Positions 1 through 8,499 of a stretch of DNA of 64,000 nucleotides are shown here, piece by piece (within the stretch, counting starts at the first letter, position 1; each line of letters begins with the position of its first letter). The position numbers and the translations under genes were made by a program. The stretch spans positions 1-64,000 of the forward strand of contig UQPB01000013.1 in NCBI GenBank assembly GCA_900542835.1. The letters run 5' to 3'. The notes below the pieces were generated by a model. It was given only the letters and a program-made list of their open reading frames with translations. It was not told where the DNA came from and made no database searches. This stretch comes from an uncultured Pelosinus sp. (GTDB taxonomy: Bacteria > Bacillota > Negativicutes > Sporomusales > Acetonemataceae).

Positions 1-53
1 GGCGGCATCCCCCTTGCGGGGAACAACGTAGATGGGGCTTTATCAACGGCCTG

Positions 54-100
54 AAGGCGGGCAGCATCTGGAGAACAGATGCTGCCCGCCCTTGTCTTTT
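54..100 (+). terminator. Rho-independent terminator of a gene left of the window
   Basis: A perfect 15-bp stem (56-70 with 76-90, GGCGGGCAGCATCTG on the left arm) with a 5-nt loop is followed by CTTGTCTTTT. It ends transcription entering from the left edge, so the MFS gene at 206 probably has its own promoter between 100 and 190. Confidence 0.8.
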
Positions 101-148
101 CCCTGGCAGCGGTCATAGTTTGCGCTGTCCGCGGACACAATAGCAGTG

Positions 149-193
149 TCAGATTTAACAATCTGACTGGTTCATTTCAGCAGCGCTTACCCA
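149..193 (+). repeat. Degenerate copy of the CTGGTTCATT palindromic element
   Basis: GACTGGTTCATT followed by CAGCAGCGCTTACC matches the loop and right arm of the palindromes at 49409-49459 and 25162-25221. The left arm has diverged here; a small hairpin, TCAGATT-TAAC-AATCTGA, occupies 149-166. It lies in the 5' region of the MFS gene, just ahead of its ribosome binding site. Confidence 0.5.
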
Positions 194-205
194 CGGGAGG
201 ATGCC

Positions 206-1873
206 ATGCGGCCGGATTATCAGCGTACAGTCTTATTGACCGGATTATTTCTTGCCTTGTTTTTCTCTTCGCTCGACCAGACGGTGGTCGGCACCGCCAT
301 GCCCCGGATCATCGGCGAGCTGGGCGGCTTAAGCATTATGACCTGGGTAACGACCGCCTATATGCTGACCTCGACCACGATTGTGCCCATTGCCGGCAAA
401 CTGGCGGATATTTACGGCCGCCGCCGCATTTACATTGCCGGTCTGGTTACGTTTATGCTGGGGTCGGCGCTCTGCGGCACCAGCGCCAGCATGCTGCAGC
501 TGATCCTGTACCGGGCGCTGCAGGGAATCGGCGGCGGCATTATGATGCCGCTGGCAATGACGGTTGTCGGCGATGTGTTTCCGCCGGAGCAGCGCGGCAA
601 ATGGCAGGGGTTGATGGGCGCTTTGTTTGGCCTGTCGGCCGCCGTCGGCCCGACGCTTGGCGGCTGGATTGTCGATTACGCCTCCTGGCAGTGGGTGTTT
701 TACATTAATCTGCCGATCGGCCTGCTGGCGACGCTGACGATCTACTGGGGCTTACAAGGAGAGCCGCTGCGGCCGGTGCCGGCGGCGATCGATTATGCTG
801 GCGCGGCGGCGTTGATTGCCGGCACCGTCAGCCTGCTGCTGGGGCTGAATCTAGGCGGCGCCTATTCCTGGCTGTCCTGGCCGGTCCTGTCGCTGCTGGC
901 GGTGTCCGTCATTTCCTGGGTGTTGTTTGTGCGGGTGGAAAGGCGGGCGGCCGATCCGTTGCTCAGCCTGGCGTTATTCCGCAATAAAGTCTTCGCCGTT
1001 ACCAATGTTGTCGGTTTTTTAATGGGGCTGGGCATGTTCGGCTCGCTGATGTTTCTGCCGCTGTTTTTTCAGGGGGTGCTGGGCATCAGCGCCGCCGGCT
1101 CCGGCAACGCCATGCTGCCGATGCTGCTGGCGATGATGCTGACCAGTGTGCTGGCCGGCCGTCTAGCGGTGCGGCTGCGGTTCCGTACTATCTATATTGC
1201 CGGCATGGCCTTGATGGCCGCGGCCTTTTTCCTGATGAGCGGCATGACTATGGCGACCGGCAGCGGCACCGCCGTTTATTATATTGTCATTCTCGGCGTT
1301 GGCATGGGGTTGATCATGCCGGTGCTGACCATTGCCGTGCAAAGCGCCTTTGGCGCGGAGCAGCGCGGCGTGGCCACCTCGGCGGCGCAGTTTTTCCGCA
1401 GTATTGGCGGTACGCTGGGGATGACCCTGCTGGGCGTTTTATTTAACGCTTATTCAGTCACCATCCTGCAGCGGGAGTTTTTTCCCTCCCTGCGGCAGCT
1501 GCCGGCCGGCGCCGCCGCCGAGCTGCTGGCCAGGGGGCAGGATGATCCCCACAGCCTGTTCAATGTCCTGCTGAGTCCTGATACACTGCGCCAGATTCCG
1601 CCGCAGTGGCAGGAGGCGATGCTGCCGCCGCTGAAGGCGTCGCTGGCCGATTCGCTGCATATTGTCTTTCTGGCGGCAATGCTGGTGTCGCTGGCCGGCG
1701 TTCTGATCAGCCTGCTGCTGGGCGACGCCGGGCTTGACAGCAAATCCGGCAACCGGCTCAACGAAGCCGGCGTTGTGCTGCTGGCTGAAAACATCGCCCC
1801 CGCGCCGGAGCTTGCGGCCGAGCTTGTTCCCGATCTGCTTGAGGCCCAGGAACGTCTGGACAGGCGTCGCTAG
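206..1873 (+). CDS. DHA2-family MFS drug exporter (EmrB/QacA type)
   Basis: A 555-residue, very hydrophobic protein of the 14-helix drug:H+ antiporter-2 family, expected in the cytoplasmic membrane. Visible motifs are the family signature LDQTVVGTAMPRI (about 23-35), MFS motif A GKLADIYGRRR (about 64-74) and the exporter-specific motif C around GPTLGG (about 148-153). GGGAGG at 195-200 sets the ATG at 206. No membrane-fusion partner (EmrA type) is adjacent, as usual for Firmicutes members that act alone. The gene is followed by its own terminator and stands apart from the LysR gene that converges on it. The substrate cannot be told from sequence. Confidence 0.9.
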   Translation: MRPDYQRTVLLTGLFLALFFSSLDQTVVGTAMPRIIGELGGLSIMTWVTTAYMLTSTTIVPIAGKLADIYGRRRIYIAGLVTFMLGSALCGTSASMLQLILYRALQGIGGGIMMPLAMTVVGDVFPPEQRGKWQGLMGALFGLSAAVGPTLGGWIVDYASWQWVFYINLPIGLLATLTIYWGLQGEPLRPVPAAIDYAGAAALIAGTVSLLLGLNLGGAYSWLSWPVLSLLAVSVISWVLFVRVERRAADPLLSLALFRNKVFAVTNVVGFLMGLGMFGSLMFLPLFFQGVLGISAAGSGNAMLPMLLAMMLTSVLAGRLAVRLRFRTIYIAGMALMAAAFFLMSGMTMATGSGTAVYYIVILGVGMGLIMPVLTIAVQSAFGAEQRGVATSAAQFFRSIGGTLGMTLLGVLFNAYSVTILQREFFPSLRQLPAGAAAELLARGQDDPHSLFNVLLSPDTLRQIPPQWQEAMLPPLKASLADSLHIVFLAAMLVSLAGVLISLLLGDAGLDSKSGNRLNEAGVVLLAENIAPAPELAAELVPDLLEAQERLDRRR

Positions 1874-1886
1874 CTGTCCGGACCTC

Positions 1887-1926
1887 AAAATCCCTCCCGT
1901 TCGCTGTGCGAATGAGAGGGATTTTT
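1887..1926 (+). terminator. Rho-independent terminator after the MFS exporter
   Basis: AAAATCCCTC and GAGGGATTTTT pair across a short GC-containing loop just after the TAG at 1873. The A/T tracts on both sides make it usable from both strands, fitting the converging LysR gene. Confidence 0.75.
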
Positions 1927-1944
1927 GCGTTCGCCGCCAGGCGT

Positions 1945-2814
1945 TCAACTGTAATTGTGCAGGACGTGCTTGATAAATAGCTGACAGGCAGGCTGTTCGG
2001 CGGTTTCGTGGCGGTAGAGCATATAGGTCCGCCGCTGCAGGACCCGGCCGTCGCGCCAGGTGACCGGACAGGTGCAGAGGCGGCGGCTGGCAACGTGGAT
2101 CCGCGGCACGACGCACCAGCCAAAGCCGTGCGATACCAACTGCAGGCAAGCCTCGATCGAGTCGACCTTTGTCGGCGCCGGCAGCGGCACCGAAAACTGC
2201 TGCTGCCACCACTGGGCCAATTGTTGCTCAGAGCCGGCAATGCGGGAGGTTTCGTATTGGATCAGTGTCATTTGCGGCAGCCGCTCGAGCTCGACCGGCT
2301 GGGAGGAGGCGATGCACATCGGTTCGGCGGCGATGACATGCTTGGCCTCGGGCCAGTCGCTGTCGCCGCGCAGCAGCAGGATGTCGACTGTCCCCTGCCG
2401 CAGCATTTCCGGCAGCTCCAGCGCGCTGGAGCCGGTTTTCAGGTTGATTTGTACTTCCGGGAATTGTTTGTGAAAGCTTTTCAACAGGGACGCCATTTTG
2501 AATTTGGCGACAACCGAGGATACCCCCAGCCGCAGGACACCCTGGGGGATGGCCGTGTCCATGCTGCGGATATGGCGTTTGACTTCTTCATAGCGGCTCA
2601 GCATCTCTCGGGCGTAATTTAGCAGGTATTCCCCCTGCGGCGTGAACTGAACGCCGTGGGGATGGCGATGCAATAATTTGACGCCAATGCTTTTCTCCAG
2701 CGTTTGCAGGCGATAGCTGAGGGCGGGCTGTGACAAAAACAGCTGTTCCGCCGTTCGGGTCAGGTTCTTTTCCTCACCGATGGTTTTGAGAATAACCCAG
2801 TCTTTATAGTCCAT
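1945..2814 (-). CDS. LysR-family transcriptional regulator
   Basis: A 289-residue protein with the standard LysR layout: N-terminal winged helix-turn-helix (about 1-60, with AEQLFLSQPALSYRLQTLE as helix-turn-helix core) and a periplasmic-binding-like effector domain (about 90-289). Length is normal for the family. It is transcribed away from the M20/DcuC genes starting at 3115 with 300 bp of shared upstream DNA. By the usual LysR arrangement it probably controls that operon in response to the transported or hydrolysed substrate. That role is inference from position. The effector is unknown. Confidence 0.88.
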   Translation of the reverse strand: MDYKDWVILKTIGEEKNLTRTAEQLFLSQPALSYRLQTLEKSIGVKLLHRHPHGVQFTPQGEYLLNYAREMLSRYEEVKRHIRSMDTAIPQGVLRLGVSSVVAKFKMASLLKSFHKQFPEVQINLKTGSSALELPEMLRQGTVDILLLRGDSDWPEAKHVIAAEPMCIASSQPVELERLPQMTLIQYETSRIAGSEQQLAQWWQQQFSVPLPAPTKVDSIEACLQLVSHGFGWCVVPRIHVASRRLCTCPVTWRDGRVLQRRTYMLYRHETAEQPACQLFIKHVLHNYS

Positions 2815-2997
2815 AAGCCGCGCTCCTTAACCACAGGTAATAATTAACCGTGAATTAACGTTCCCTGCTTTTATTTTAACGCAAAAGCAGCCGCAGTGGT
2901 AAGCGGAAAATGCCGCTGTACGTAATTAAAAAACAAATGTGTTTTTATGCCGATTGCCGTAACGCTGCTGCGATAGCGACGGACGGGCCGAAATAAG

Positions 2998-3025
2998 TTT
3001 ATTTTATCACTGACGGATAAAAATC
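2998..3025. promoter_or_regulatory. Candidate LysR operator in the divergent intergenic region
   Basis: ATTTTATC (3001-3008) and GATAAAAAT (3016-3024) form an interrupted palindrome with a 7-bp centre, giving the ATC-N7-GAT shape typical of LysR sites. It lies about 90 bp upstream of the peptidase start. The rest of the 2815-3114 gap is AT-rich and must hold both divergent promoters; I see no clean -35/-10 pair. Confidence 0.4.
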
Positions 3026-3114
3026 CGGTATTTTTACACTGCGGACAATCGACATACAATGAAAATGACTGACAGGCAGCTGGCAGTAAAATCGTAACAA
3101 CGGGAGGCGGAGTG

Positions 3115-4272
3115 ATGCAGCCGATTTTGGCCTATTGCCGGCAGGAGCAGCCTGAATTGATGCAGACCTGGGAGAGCCTGGTCAATATTGATTCCGGTTC
3201 GGGCTATGCGCCGGGTTTGAGACAGGTAGGGGAGCTGGTCGGCAACTTTTGCGCGCAGCAGGGCATGCGGGTGGAGTTTCATCCGGTAGGCGGCGGGGAC
3301 AGCGAATTTCATGTTACAGCCGTAAAAGCCGGTACGGGCAGCAAGTCGATCTTATTGTTGGCGCATATGGACACAGTTTTCCCGGAGGGCACCGCAGCCG
3401 CGCGGCCATTCCGGACTGACGGCGAATGGGCCTATGGTCCGGGCGTATCTGATTGCAAGGGTGGTGTGGCGCTGGCCTTGCATGCGGTAAAGATTTTGCA
3501 GGCGATGAATAGCAGCGACTATCGCCAGTTAACCTGCTGCTTTAACTGTGACGAGGAAATCTCCTCGCCGCATTCGCGGCAGCTGATCCAATTATTGGCC
3601 CGGCAGCATGATTATGTGCTGTCGCTGGAGCCTGGCGGCGTGACCGACAGTGTCATTGCCTGGCGCAAGGGCGTTGCCAAGCTGAAGCTGACGGTAACCG
3701 GCAAAAGCTCGCATGCCGGCAGCGATCCCGACAAGGGGGCCAACGCGCTACTGGAGCTGGCGCGGCAGCTGCCGCGGCTGGCGGCGCTTGCCGATAGCGC
3801 ACAGCAGACTACAGTCACCTTTACCAGGGCGGCCGCCGGCGACCGCCTCAATGTCGTACCCGACTATGCCGAAGCCTGGGCCGATGTGCGGGCTGTCTCA
3901 GACGCTGAGTTTGCCCGGGTTGAGCGGGAGGCGCGGCAGCTGGCCGCGGCTGGGGCGACGGCGGGCACGGCGGCTGCCGTCTCGCTTACTGTCGGCCGGC
4001 CCCCGTTCGCGGCAAATGCGGGCACGGCGATGCTGACCGCCCGGGCGGAAACCATTTACGCGGAGCTGGGGCGGCGGTTAAGCAGCAGCGGCGCCGGCGG
4101 CGGCTCGGACGCCAATTTGGCCGCGGCGGCCGGAGCGGTCGTGCTTGACAGCCTGGGACCGGTCAAGGGTGGCCCGAATCATACCGCCGACGAAAAGACC
4201 CGGCTCGAATCGGTCGTGCCGCGGCTGTACCTGCTGGTGCGCCTGATTAGCGATTTAGGCTCAGGACGATAA
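3115..4272 (+). CDS. M20-family metallopeptidase (CPG2/ArgE-like), copy 1
   Basis: A roughly 385-residue zinc-dependent aminoacylase/carboxypeptidase of the M20 family. The expected metal and catalytic residues are present: LLLAHMDTVF (His and Asp, about 85-87), GVSDCKGG (bridging Asp, about 114), DEEISS (catalytic Glu pair, about 148), LEPGG (about 173) and a C-terminal His in GPNHTADE. The dimerisation domain lies between about 185 and 295. GTG at 3112 and ATG at 3115 are both open; GGGAGG at 3102-3107 favours the ATG. It is 19 bp upstream of the DcuC-like carrier and about 40 percent similar by eye to the second M20 gene at 5735, suggesting hydrolysis of a taken-up peptide or acylated amino acid. 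Confidence 0.85.
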   Translation: MQPILAYCRQEQPELMQTWESLVNIDSGSGYAPGLRQVGELVGNFCAQQGMRVEFHPVGGGDSEFHVTAVKAGTGSKSILLLAHMDTVFPEGTAAARPFRTDGEWAYGPGVSDCKGGVALALHAVKILQAMNSSDYRQLTCCFNCDEEISSPHSRQLIQLLARQHDYVLSLEPGGVTDSVIAWRKGVAKLKLTVTGKSSHAGSDPDKGANALLELARQLPRLAALADSAQQTTVTFTRAAAGDRLNVVPDYAEAWADVRAVSDAEFARVEREARQLAAAGATAGTAAAVSLTVGRPPFAANAGTAMLTARAETIYAELGRRLSSSGAGGGSDANLAAAAGAVVLDSLGPVKGGPNHTADEKTRLESVVPRLYLLVRLISDLGSGR

Positions 4273-4291
4273 CACGGGGGAGGAATGCGAA

Positions 4292-5668
4292 GTGTTAGGT
4301 TTAACGATTGCGATTGGCGTGGTCGGCGTCTGCGGCTATCTGATTGTCAATAAGTACAAGCCGCAGGCGGTATTGCTTTGCGGCGGATTTTTCATGATGG
4401 CAATTGCGATCATCTTTAATTTTGGTCCGATTTTGCCTGCCAAGGCGTCGACAGGACTGGCCTGGTTCGATCTGTTTAAATTTGTTGATACCCTGGCTTC
4501 GAAGCGGACGGCGGAGCTGGGACTGATGATCATGGTCTGCGCCGGCTTTGCCCGCTATATGGATAAGATCGGCGCCAGCCGGGCAATGGTGCATGTTGCC
4601 GTCAAGCCGCTGCGCCTGCTGCGTTCGCCCTATCTGGTACTCTGCGGCGGCTTTCTGATCGGGCAGATTCTGCATCCGTTCATTCCCAGCGCGTCCGGCT
4701 TCGGTCTGCTGCTGATGGTAACCATGTATCCGATTTACGTTTCTTTAGGAATCAGCCGCACTTCTGCCACTGCCGTCATCGCCACCAACGGCTGCCTGGA
4801 CCTGGGGCCGGCGTCAGGCAACTCGATTCTGGCGGCAAAATATGCCGGGATTACGCCTGTCGAATACTTTGTTAATTATCAGCTGCCACCGGCGATCGGC
4901 ATTTCCCTGACGCTGGTGGTGTTTCATTTCTTTGTGCAGCGCTGGTTTGAGAAGAATCGCGAGGACGGTCTGGCCCAGGGGATTCCCCGCGAGGCTGACG
5001 CCGCCACGCAGACGGCGGCGGAGACGCTGCCGCCGCTGTACTACGCGCTGCTGCCGGCGGTGCCGCTGGTGCTGGTGCTGCTGTTCGGCTATTTTCAAAT
5101 TGGCGGCATTTCGATGGATATTAATGTAGCGTTGTTCATCGGTTTGTTTGTGGCGATGCTGCTGGAGTATGTCCGGGGCCGGGATGTCCGGCAGACGCTC
5201 GGCAGCATCCAGACGTTTTTTGACGGCATGGGCGTCCAGTTTGCCACTGTAGTGACGTTGATTATCGCCGGTGAAACCTTTGCCCGGGGGCTGACGTCGC
5301 TGGGGGCTATTGATACCATGATCCGGTCGGCCCAGGGGGCGGGTTTTGGCAAAGACGCGATGGTCTTATTGATGAGCGGCATTATTACCGGTTCTTCCCT
5401 GGTCATGGGGTCGGGCAACGCGCCGTTTTTCGCTTTTTCCGCTTTTGCCCCCGAGGTTGCCGGCAAGGTGGGAGCGGAGGCGGTCAATCTGCTGCTGCCG
5501 ATGCAGCTTGCCGCCAGTGTTTCCCGGTCAATGTCGCCGATTACGGCTGTCGTGGTAGCGATCGCCGGCGTTGCCGGCGTATCGCCGTTCGAGGTTGTTA
5601 AACGGACGGCAATACCATTGATTGCCGGTCTGGTTGTCCTGCAGGTAATTATCTTCTTTATGTTTTAA
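4292..5668 (+). CDS. dcuC: DcuC-family anaerobic C4-dicarboxylate carrier
   Basis: A 458-residue membrane protein that follows E. coli DcuC along its length from memory: an early KYKPQAVLLCGG segment, GLMIMVCAGFARYMDKIGA, LVMGSGNAPFFAF near residue 375 and AIAGVAGVSPFEVVKRTAIP near the C-terminus. DcuC proteins exchange or export succinate and related dicarboxylates in anaerobes. GTG start with GGGGAGG upstream. Its place between two M20 peptidases under a LysR gene suggests a broader role, perhaps uptake of an N-acylated or dicarboxylic amino-acid conjugate. That substrate is inference. Confidence 0.85.
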   Translation: MLGLTIAIGVVGVCGYLIVNKYKPQAVLLCGGFFMMAIAIIFNFGPILPAKASTGLAWFDLFKFVDTLASKRTAELGLMIMVCAGFARYMDKIGASRAMVHVAVKPLRLLRSPYLVLCGGFLIGQILHPFIPSASGFGLLLMVTMYPIYVSLGISRTSATAVIATNGCLDLGPASGNSILAAKYAGITPVEYFVNYQLPPAIGISLTLVVFHFFVQRWFEKNREDGLAQGIPREADAATQTAAETLPPLYYALLPAVPLVLVLLFGYFQIGGISMDINVALFIGLFVAMLLEYVRGRDVRQTLGSIQTFFDGMGVQFATVVTLIIAGETFARGLTSLGAIDTMIRSAQGAGFGKDAMVLLMSGIITGSSLVMGSGNAPFFAFSAFAPEVAGKVGAEAVNLLLPMQLAASVSRSMSPITAVVVAIAGVAGVSPFEVVKRTAIPLIAGLVVLQVIIFFMF

Positions 5669-5734
5669 CACCGGCCGCGGCTGCCCGGCAGCCGGCGCGG
5701 ATAGCAGACTACTAATTTATAAGGAAGTGAAAAT

Positions 5735-6874
5735 ATGCAGCCGGAATTTGAGCTTGAGGCGTATTTACGTGATTTGGCGTATCTGGTCAATATCGACAGC
5801 GGCTCCTGGCAGGCCGAAGGAACCGCGAAGATTGCGGCGTTTTTCCAGGAACGGTTCGAGGGCATGGGCTGGCGGGCTGCGCTTCACCGCCCCGATCCGG
5901 CGGTCGGCCCCTGTCTGCAGATTACCAATACGGCAAGTCCGGCATATGATGTCCTGCTGCTGGGGCATATGGACACCGTATTTGCGGCCGGAACGGCGGC
6001 GGAGCGGCCGTTCTCAATCGGTGACGGCAAGGCCCGCGGCCCCGGCGTAGCCGATATGAAAGCCGGCCTGCTGCTGGCTTTCTACGCACTGGCCAGTCTG
6101 GAGCGGGAAGGCAAATTGAACGGCGTTGCCGTCTGTGCGGCCTTTAACAGTGATGAAGAAATCAGTTCCCGCTTCTCCCGCGGCTGGCTGGAGGCGCTGG
6201 CAAAGCAAAGCCGGCATTGCCTGGTGCTGGAACCGGCGCGTGCCAATGGCAATTTGGTCCACACGCGCAAGGGCATTGCCCGTTTCCGTGTTGAGATCAG
6301 CGGGGTAGCCGCCCATGCCGGCGTCGATCACGAAAAAGGCAGAAGCGCGATTCAGGAGCTGTCTTATTGGATACAACTGCTGCATGCCCAGACTGATTAT
6401 GAGCAGGGAACAACGGTCAATGTCGGTATGGTTACAGGCGGGTCAGCCGCCAATGTTGTCGCCGCGGCGGCTGCCGCGGAGGTTGATATCCGCTTCCGCA
6501 ATCCGGCGGCAGCGGAGCGTCTGGCGGCGTTGATCCGGCAAGCAGCGGCGCAGCCGCATGCGGACGGCATTGCCGTGACCGTAAGCGGCGGCGTCACCCG
6601 GCCGCCAATGGTGCCGTCTGAACGCACCCTGGACTGGTGCCGGCAGATCGAGCGTCTCGCCGCCGCCGGCGGGATTGCTCTTGGCTGGACCGCGACCGGC
6701 GGCGGTTCTGACGGCAACTTTGCCGCCAGCCTCGGCGTGCCGACAATTGACGGCCTGGGGCCGATCGGCGGCGGCGCTCACAGTCCGCAGGAATATTTAC
6801 TGCTTGATTCGATTGCACCGCGATTTCGTCTGCTGCGGGACATTCTGCAACAGCTGGCGGCTGGCGCTGTATGA
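5735..6874 (+). CDS. M20-family metallopeptidase (CPG2/ArgE-like), copy 2
   Basis: A 379-residue paralogue of the gene at 3115, sharing the N-terminal LVNIDSGS and the motif order: LLLGHMDTVF (His78, Asp80), GVADMKAG (Asp107), DEEISS (Glu141/142), LEPA (Glu166) and a C-terminal GGGAHSPQEY His. AAGGAAG precedes the ATG. It is the last gene of the three-gene unit; a short GC-rich hairpin lies in the 66-bp gap after the carrier, and a strong terminator follows. Two active-site-complete paralogues around one carrier suggest two related substrates or successive steps. Confidence 0.85.
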   Translation: MQPEFELEAYLRDLAYLVNIDSGSWQAEGTAKIAAFFQERFEGMGWRAALHRPDPAVGPCLQITNTASPAYDVLLLGHMDTVFAAGTAAERPFSIGDGKARGPGVADMKAGLLLAFYALASLEREGKLNGVAVCAAFNSDEEISSRFSRGWLEALAKQSRHCLVLEPARANGNLVHTRKGIARFRVEISGVAAHAGVDHEKGRSAIQELSYWIQLLHAQTDYEQGTTVNVGMVTGGSAANVVAAAAAAEVDIRFRNPAAAERLAALIRQAAAQPHADGIAVTVSGGVTRPPMVPSERTLDWCRQIERLAAAGGIALGWTATGGGSDGNFAASLGVPTIDGLGPIGGGAHSPQEYLLLDSIAPRFRLLRDILQQLAAGAV

Positions 6875-6906
6875 GCGGCTGGACGGTTTAATCAGGAAAA
6901 TTATTA

Positions 6907-6945
6907 AAAGACCTTGCCGGCAGCTGCCGGCAAGGTCTTTACTAT
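6907..6945 (+). terminator. Terminator of the M20-dcuC-M20 operon
   Basis: AAAGACCTTGCCGGC and GCCGGCAAGGTCTTT form a perfect stem around a 4-nt AGCT centre. The flanking A/T runs suggest it may work in either direction. Confidence 0.85.
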
Positions 6946-7070
6946 TAAAAGCAAAACTGCCGCCGGCAGCCGCGGCGGCAAAGTTTTACACAAGCCTAAC
7001 ATGGACTTAACGCCGGGCCGTGGCCGGGGTGGTATAGTGATGATAACACCCAAGGGAAGGAAGACGTAAA

Positions 7071-8372
7071 ATGAAAATCAACAGGCTTAAAGCACTCTGT
7101 CTCGGCTTGGCCGGCATGCTGCTGCTGGCCGGCTGCGATTCCCAGAACGCGGCGGCTCCGGCGGCGGACGGCAAAAAGGTCAGAATTGAGTATTGGCACG
7201 TCAATGCCGAGACCCAGGGAGGCAAGACGGTCGAGCAGCTGGTTAATGATTTTAACGCAAAGAGTAAAACCGTGGAGGTCGTCGCCCGCTACAACCCGGA
7301 TATGTATAAGGGCTTGATGCAGAACCTGCAGGCGGAGGCCGCTACCGGCAAATCGCCGGCGGTGGTACAGATTGGCTGGGCCTTTTTGGACTATTTCTCA
7401 AATAATTTCCGTTATACGGAGCCGCAGGCGATTATTGACGCCCATTTCCCCCAGGATAAAGCATTTTTACGGGATAATTTCCTGCCCAATGTCATGGCGC
7501 TGGCCAAGAACAGCCGCGGCAGCCAGGTCGGCCTGCCCTACTCGCTGAGCACGCCGGTGCTGTATCTTAACCGCGATCTGCTGCGGCAGGCCGGCCTGAA
7601 TGAAAACGGCCCGAAAACCTGGGAAGAGCTGATCGCGTTTGCCAACACGATCAAGACAAAGACCGGCAAGTACGGCTTCTATATGCAGGAGCCGGCCGAT
7701 AACTGGGCCCAGCAGGCGCTGATGGAAAGCAACGGCGCCCGGATGATGACCGACGGCAAGGCCAGCTTTGCCTCGGAAGAAGGCATCAAGGCTTATGAGG
7801 CCTACGCCGACATGGTGGTAAACAAGAAATCGGCGCTGCACATTTCCTGGGGCGAGGGCGTACAGTCGTTTGTCGACGGCAATGTCGGCATGCTGTATAC
7901 GACGATCGCGCAGCGGGCCAATGTCCAGAAGGGAGCCTCCTTTGACGCCGCCGCCGTCAGTTCGCCGGCCTGGCAGGGCAAGCCGAAACGGCTGCCGGCG
8001 GGCGGCTGCTTCCTGGCGATCACTGCCCAGACGGAAGCGGAGCAGAAAGCGGCCTGGGAGTTTACCAAATACCTTTACAGTATTGAGTCAATGGCGGCGT
8101 GGACGAAGGGAACCGGCTATGTACCGCCGCGCCAGGGTGTGGCCGAGGCCGAAAATGGCCTGAAAGCCTTCCTGGCCGAGAACAAGATGATGGCGGCGGC
8201 GACGTCGCAGATGGATGGTGTCGTATCCTGGACCTCTTTCCCCGGCGATGCTGGCCTGCAGGCGGAACAGCTGCTGCTTGACGTGCGGGACCGGATTCTC
8301 AATGGCAGTGTGTCGGCCCGGGAAGGACTGACGCAGACGCAGGCAAAGATCAATGAACTGTTAAAAAAGTAA
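7071..8372 (+). CDS. ABC importer substrate-binding lipoprotein (family 1, UgpB/MalE-like)
   Basis: A 433-residue extracellular solute-binding protein. The signal peptide ends in the lipobox LLAG-C (Cys22), so it is tethered to the outside of the membrane. Features typical of family 1 include IEYWHVNAE at the mature N-terminus, TPVLYLNRDLLRQAGL, PKTWEEL and the C-terminal KGTGYVPPRQG, which most recalls glycerol-3-phosphate/glycerophosphodiester binders (UgpB). It heads an operon with two permeases, an ATPase and an isomerase. A hairpin terminator immediately downstream probably lets it be made in excess over the membrane parts. The real substrate, sugar or glycerophosphodiester, is not decided by sequence. 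Confidence 0.88.
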   Translation: MKINRLKALCLGLAGMLLLAGCDSQNAAAPAADGKKVRIEYWHVNAETQGGKTVEQLVNDFNAKSKTVEVVARYNPDMYKGLMQNLQAEAATGKSPAVVQIGWAFLDYFSNNFRYTEPQAIIDAHFPQDKAFLRDNFLPNVMALAKNSRGSQVGLPYSLSTPVLYLNRDLLRQAGLNENGPKTWEELIAFANTIKTKTGKYGFYMQEPADNWAQQALMESNGARMMTDGKASFASEEGIKAYEAYADMVVNKKSALHISWGEGVQSFVDGNVGMLYTTIAQRANVQKGASFDAAAVSSPAWQGKPKRLPAGGCFLAITAQTEAEQKAAWEFTKYLYSIESMAAWTKGTGYVPPRQGVAEAENGLKAFLAENKMMAAATSQMDGVVSWTSFPGDAGLQAEQLLLDVRDRILNGSVSAREGLTQTQAKINELLKK

Positions 8373-8415
8373 CCGGCAGCCGTTAGCGCAGCTTCCGGGC
8401 GCGCTGGCCGGGCAG

Positions 8416-8459
8416 AGCGGCGGTGTCTGAAGCAGGATTCGGACCGCCGCCGCTTTTTC
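8416..8459 (+). terminator. Intra-operon terminator or attenuator
   Basis: AGCGGCGG (8416-8423) pairs with CCGCCGCT (8447-8454), followed directly by TTTTT. It sits between the binding-protein gene and the first permease. Partial termination here would fit the usual excess of binding protein over transporter. Confidence 0.6.
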
Positions 8460-8499
8460 ATATTGACGGCGAATTTTGAACTTGAGAGGACCGCAAACG

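Noticed and set aside
1454..2622. Overlapping open frames on both strands around the MFS end and LysR gene
   Set aside because: They conflict with two clear family members and have atypical composition.
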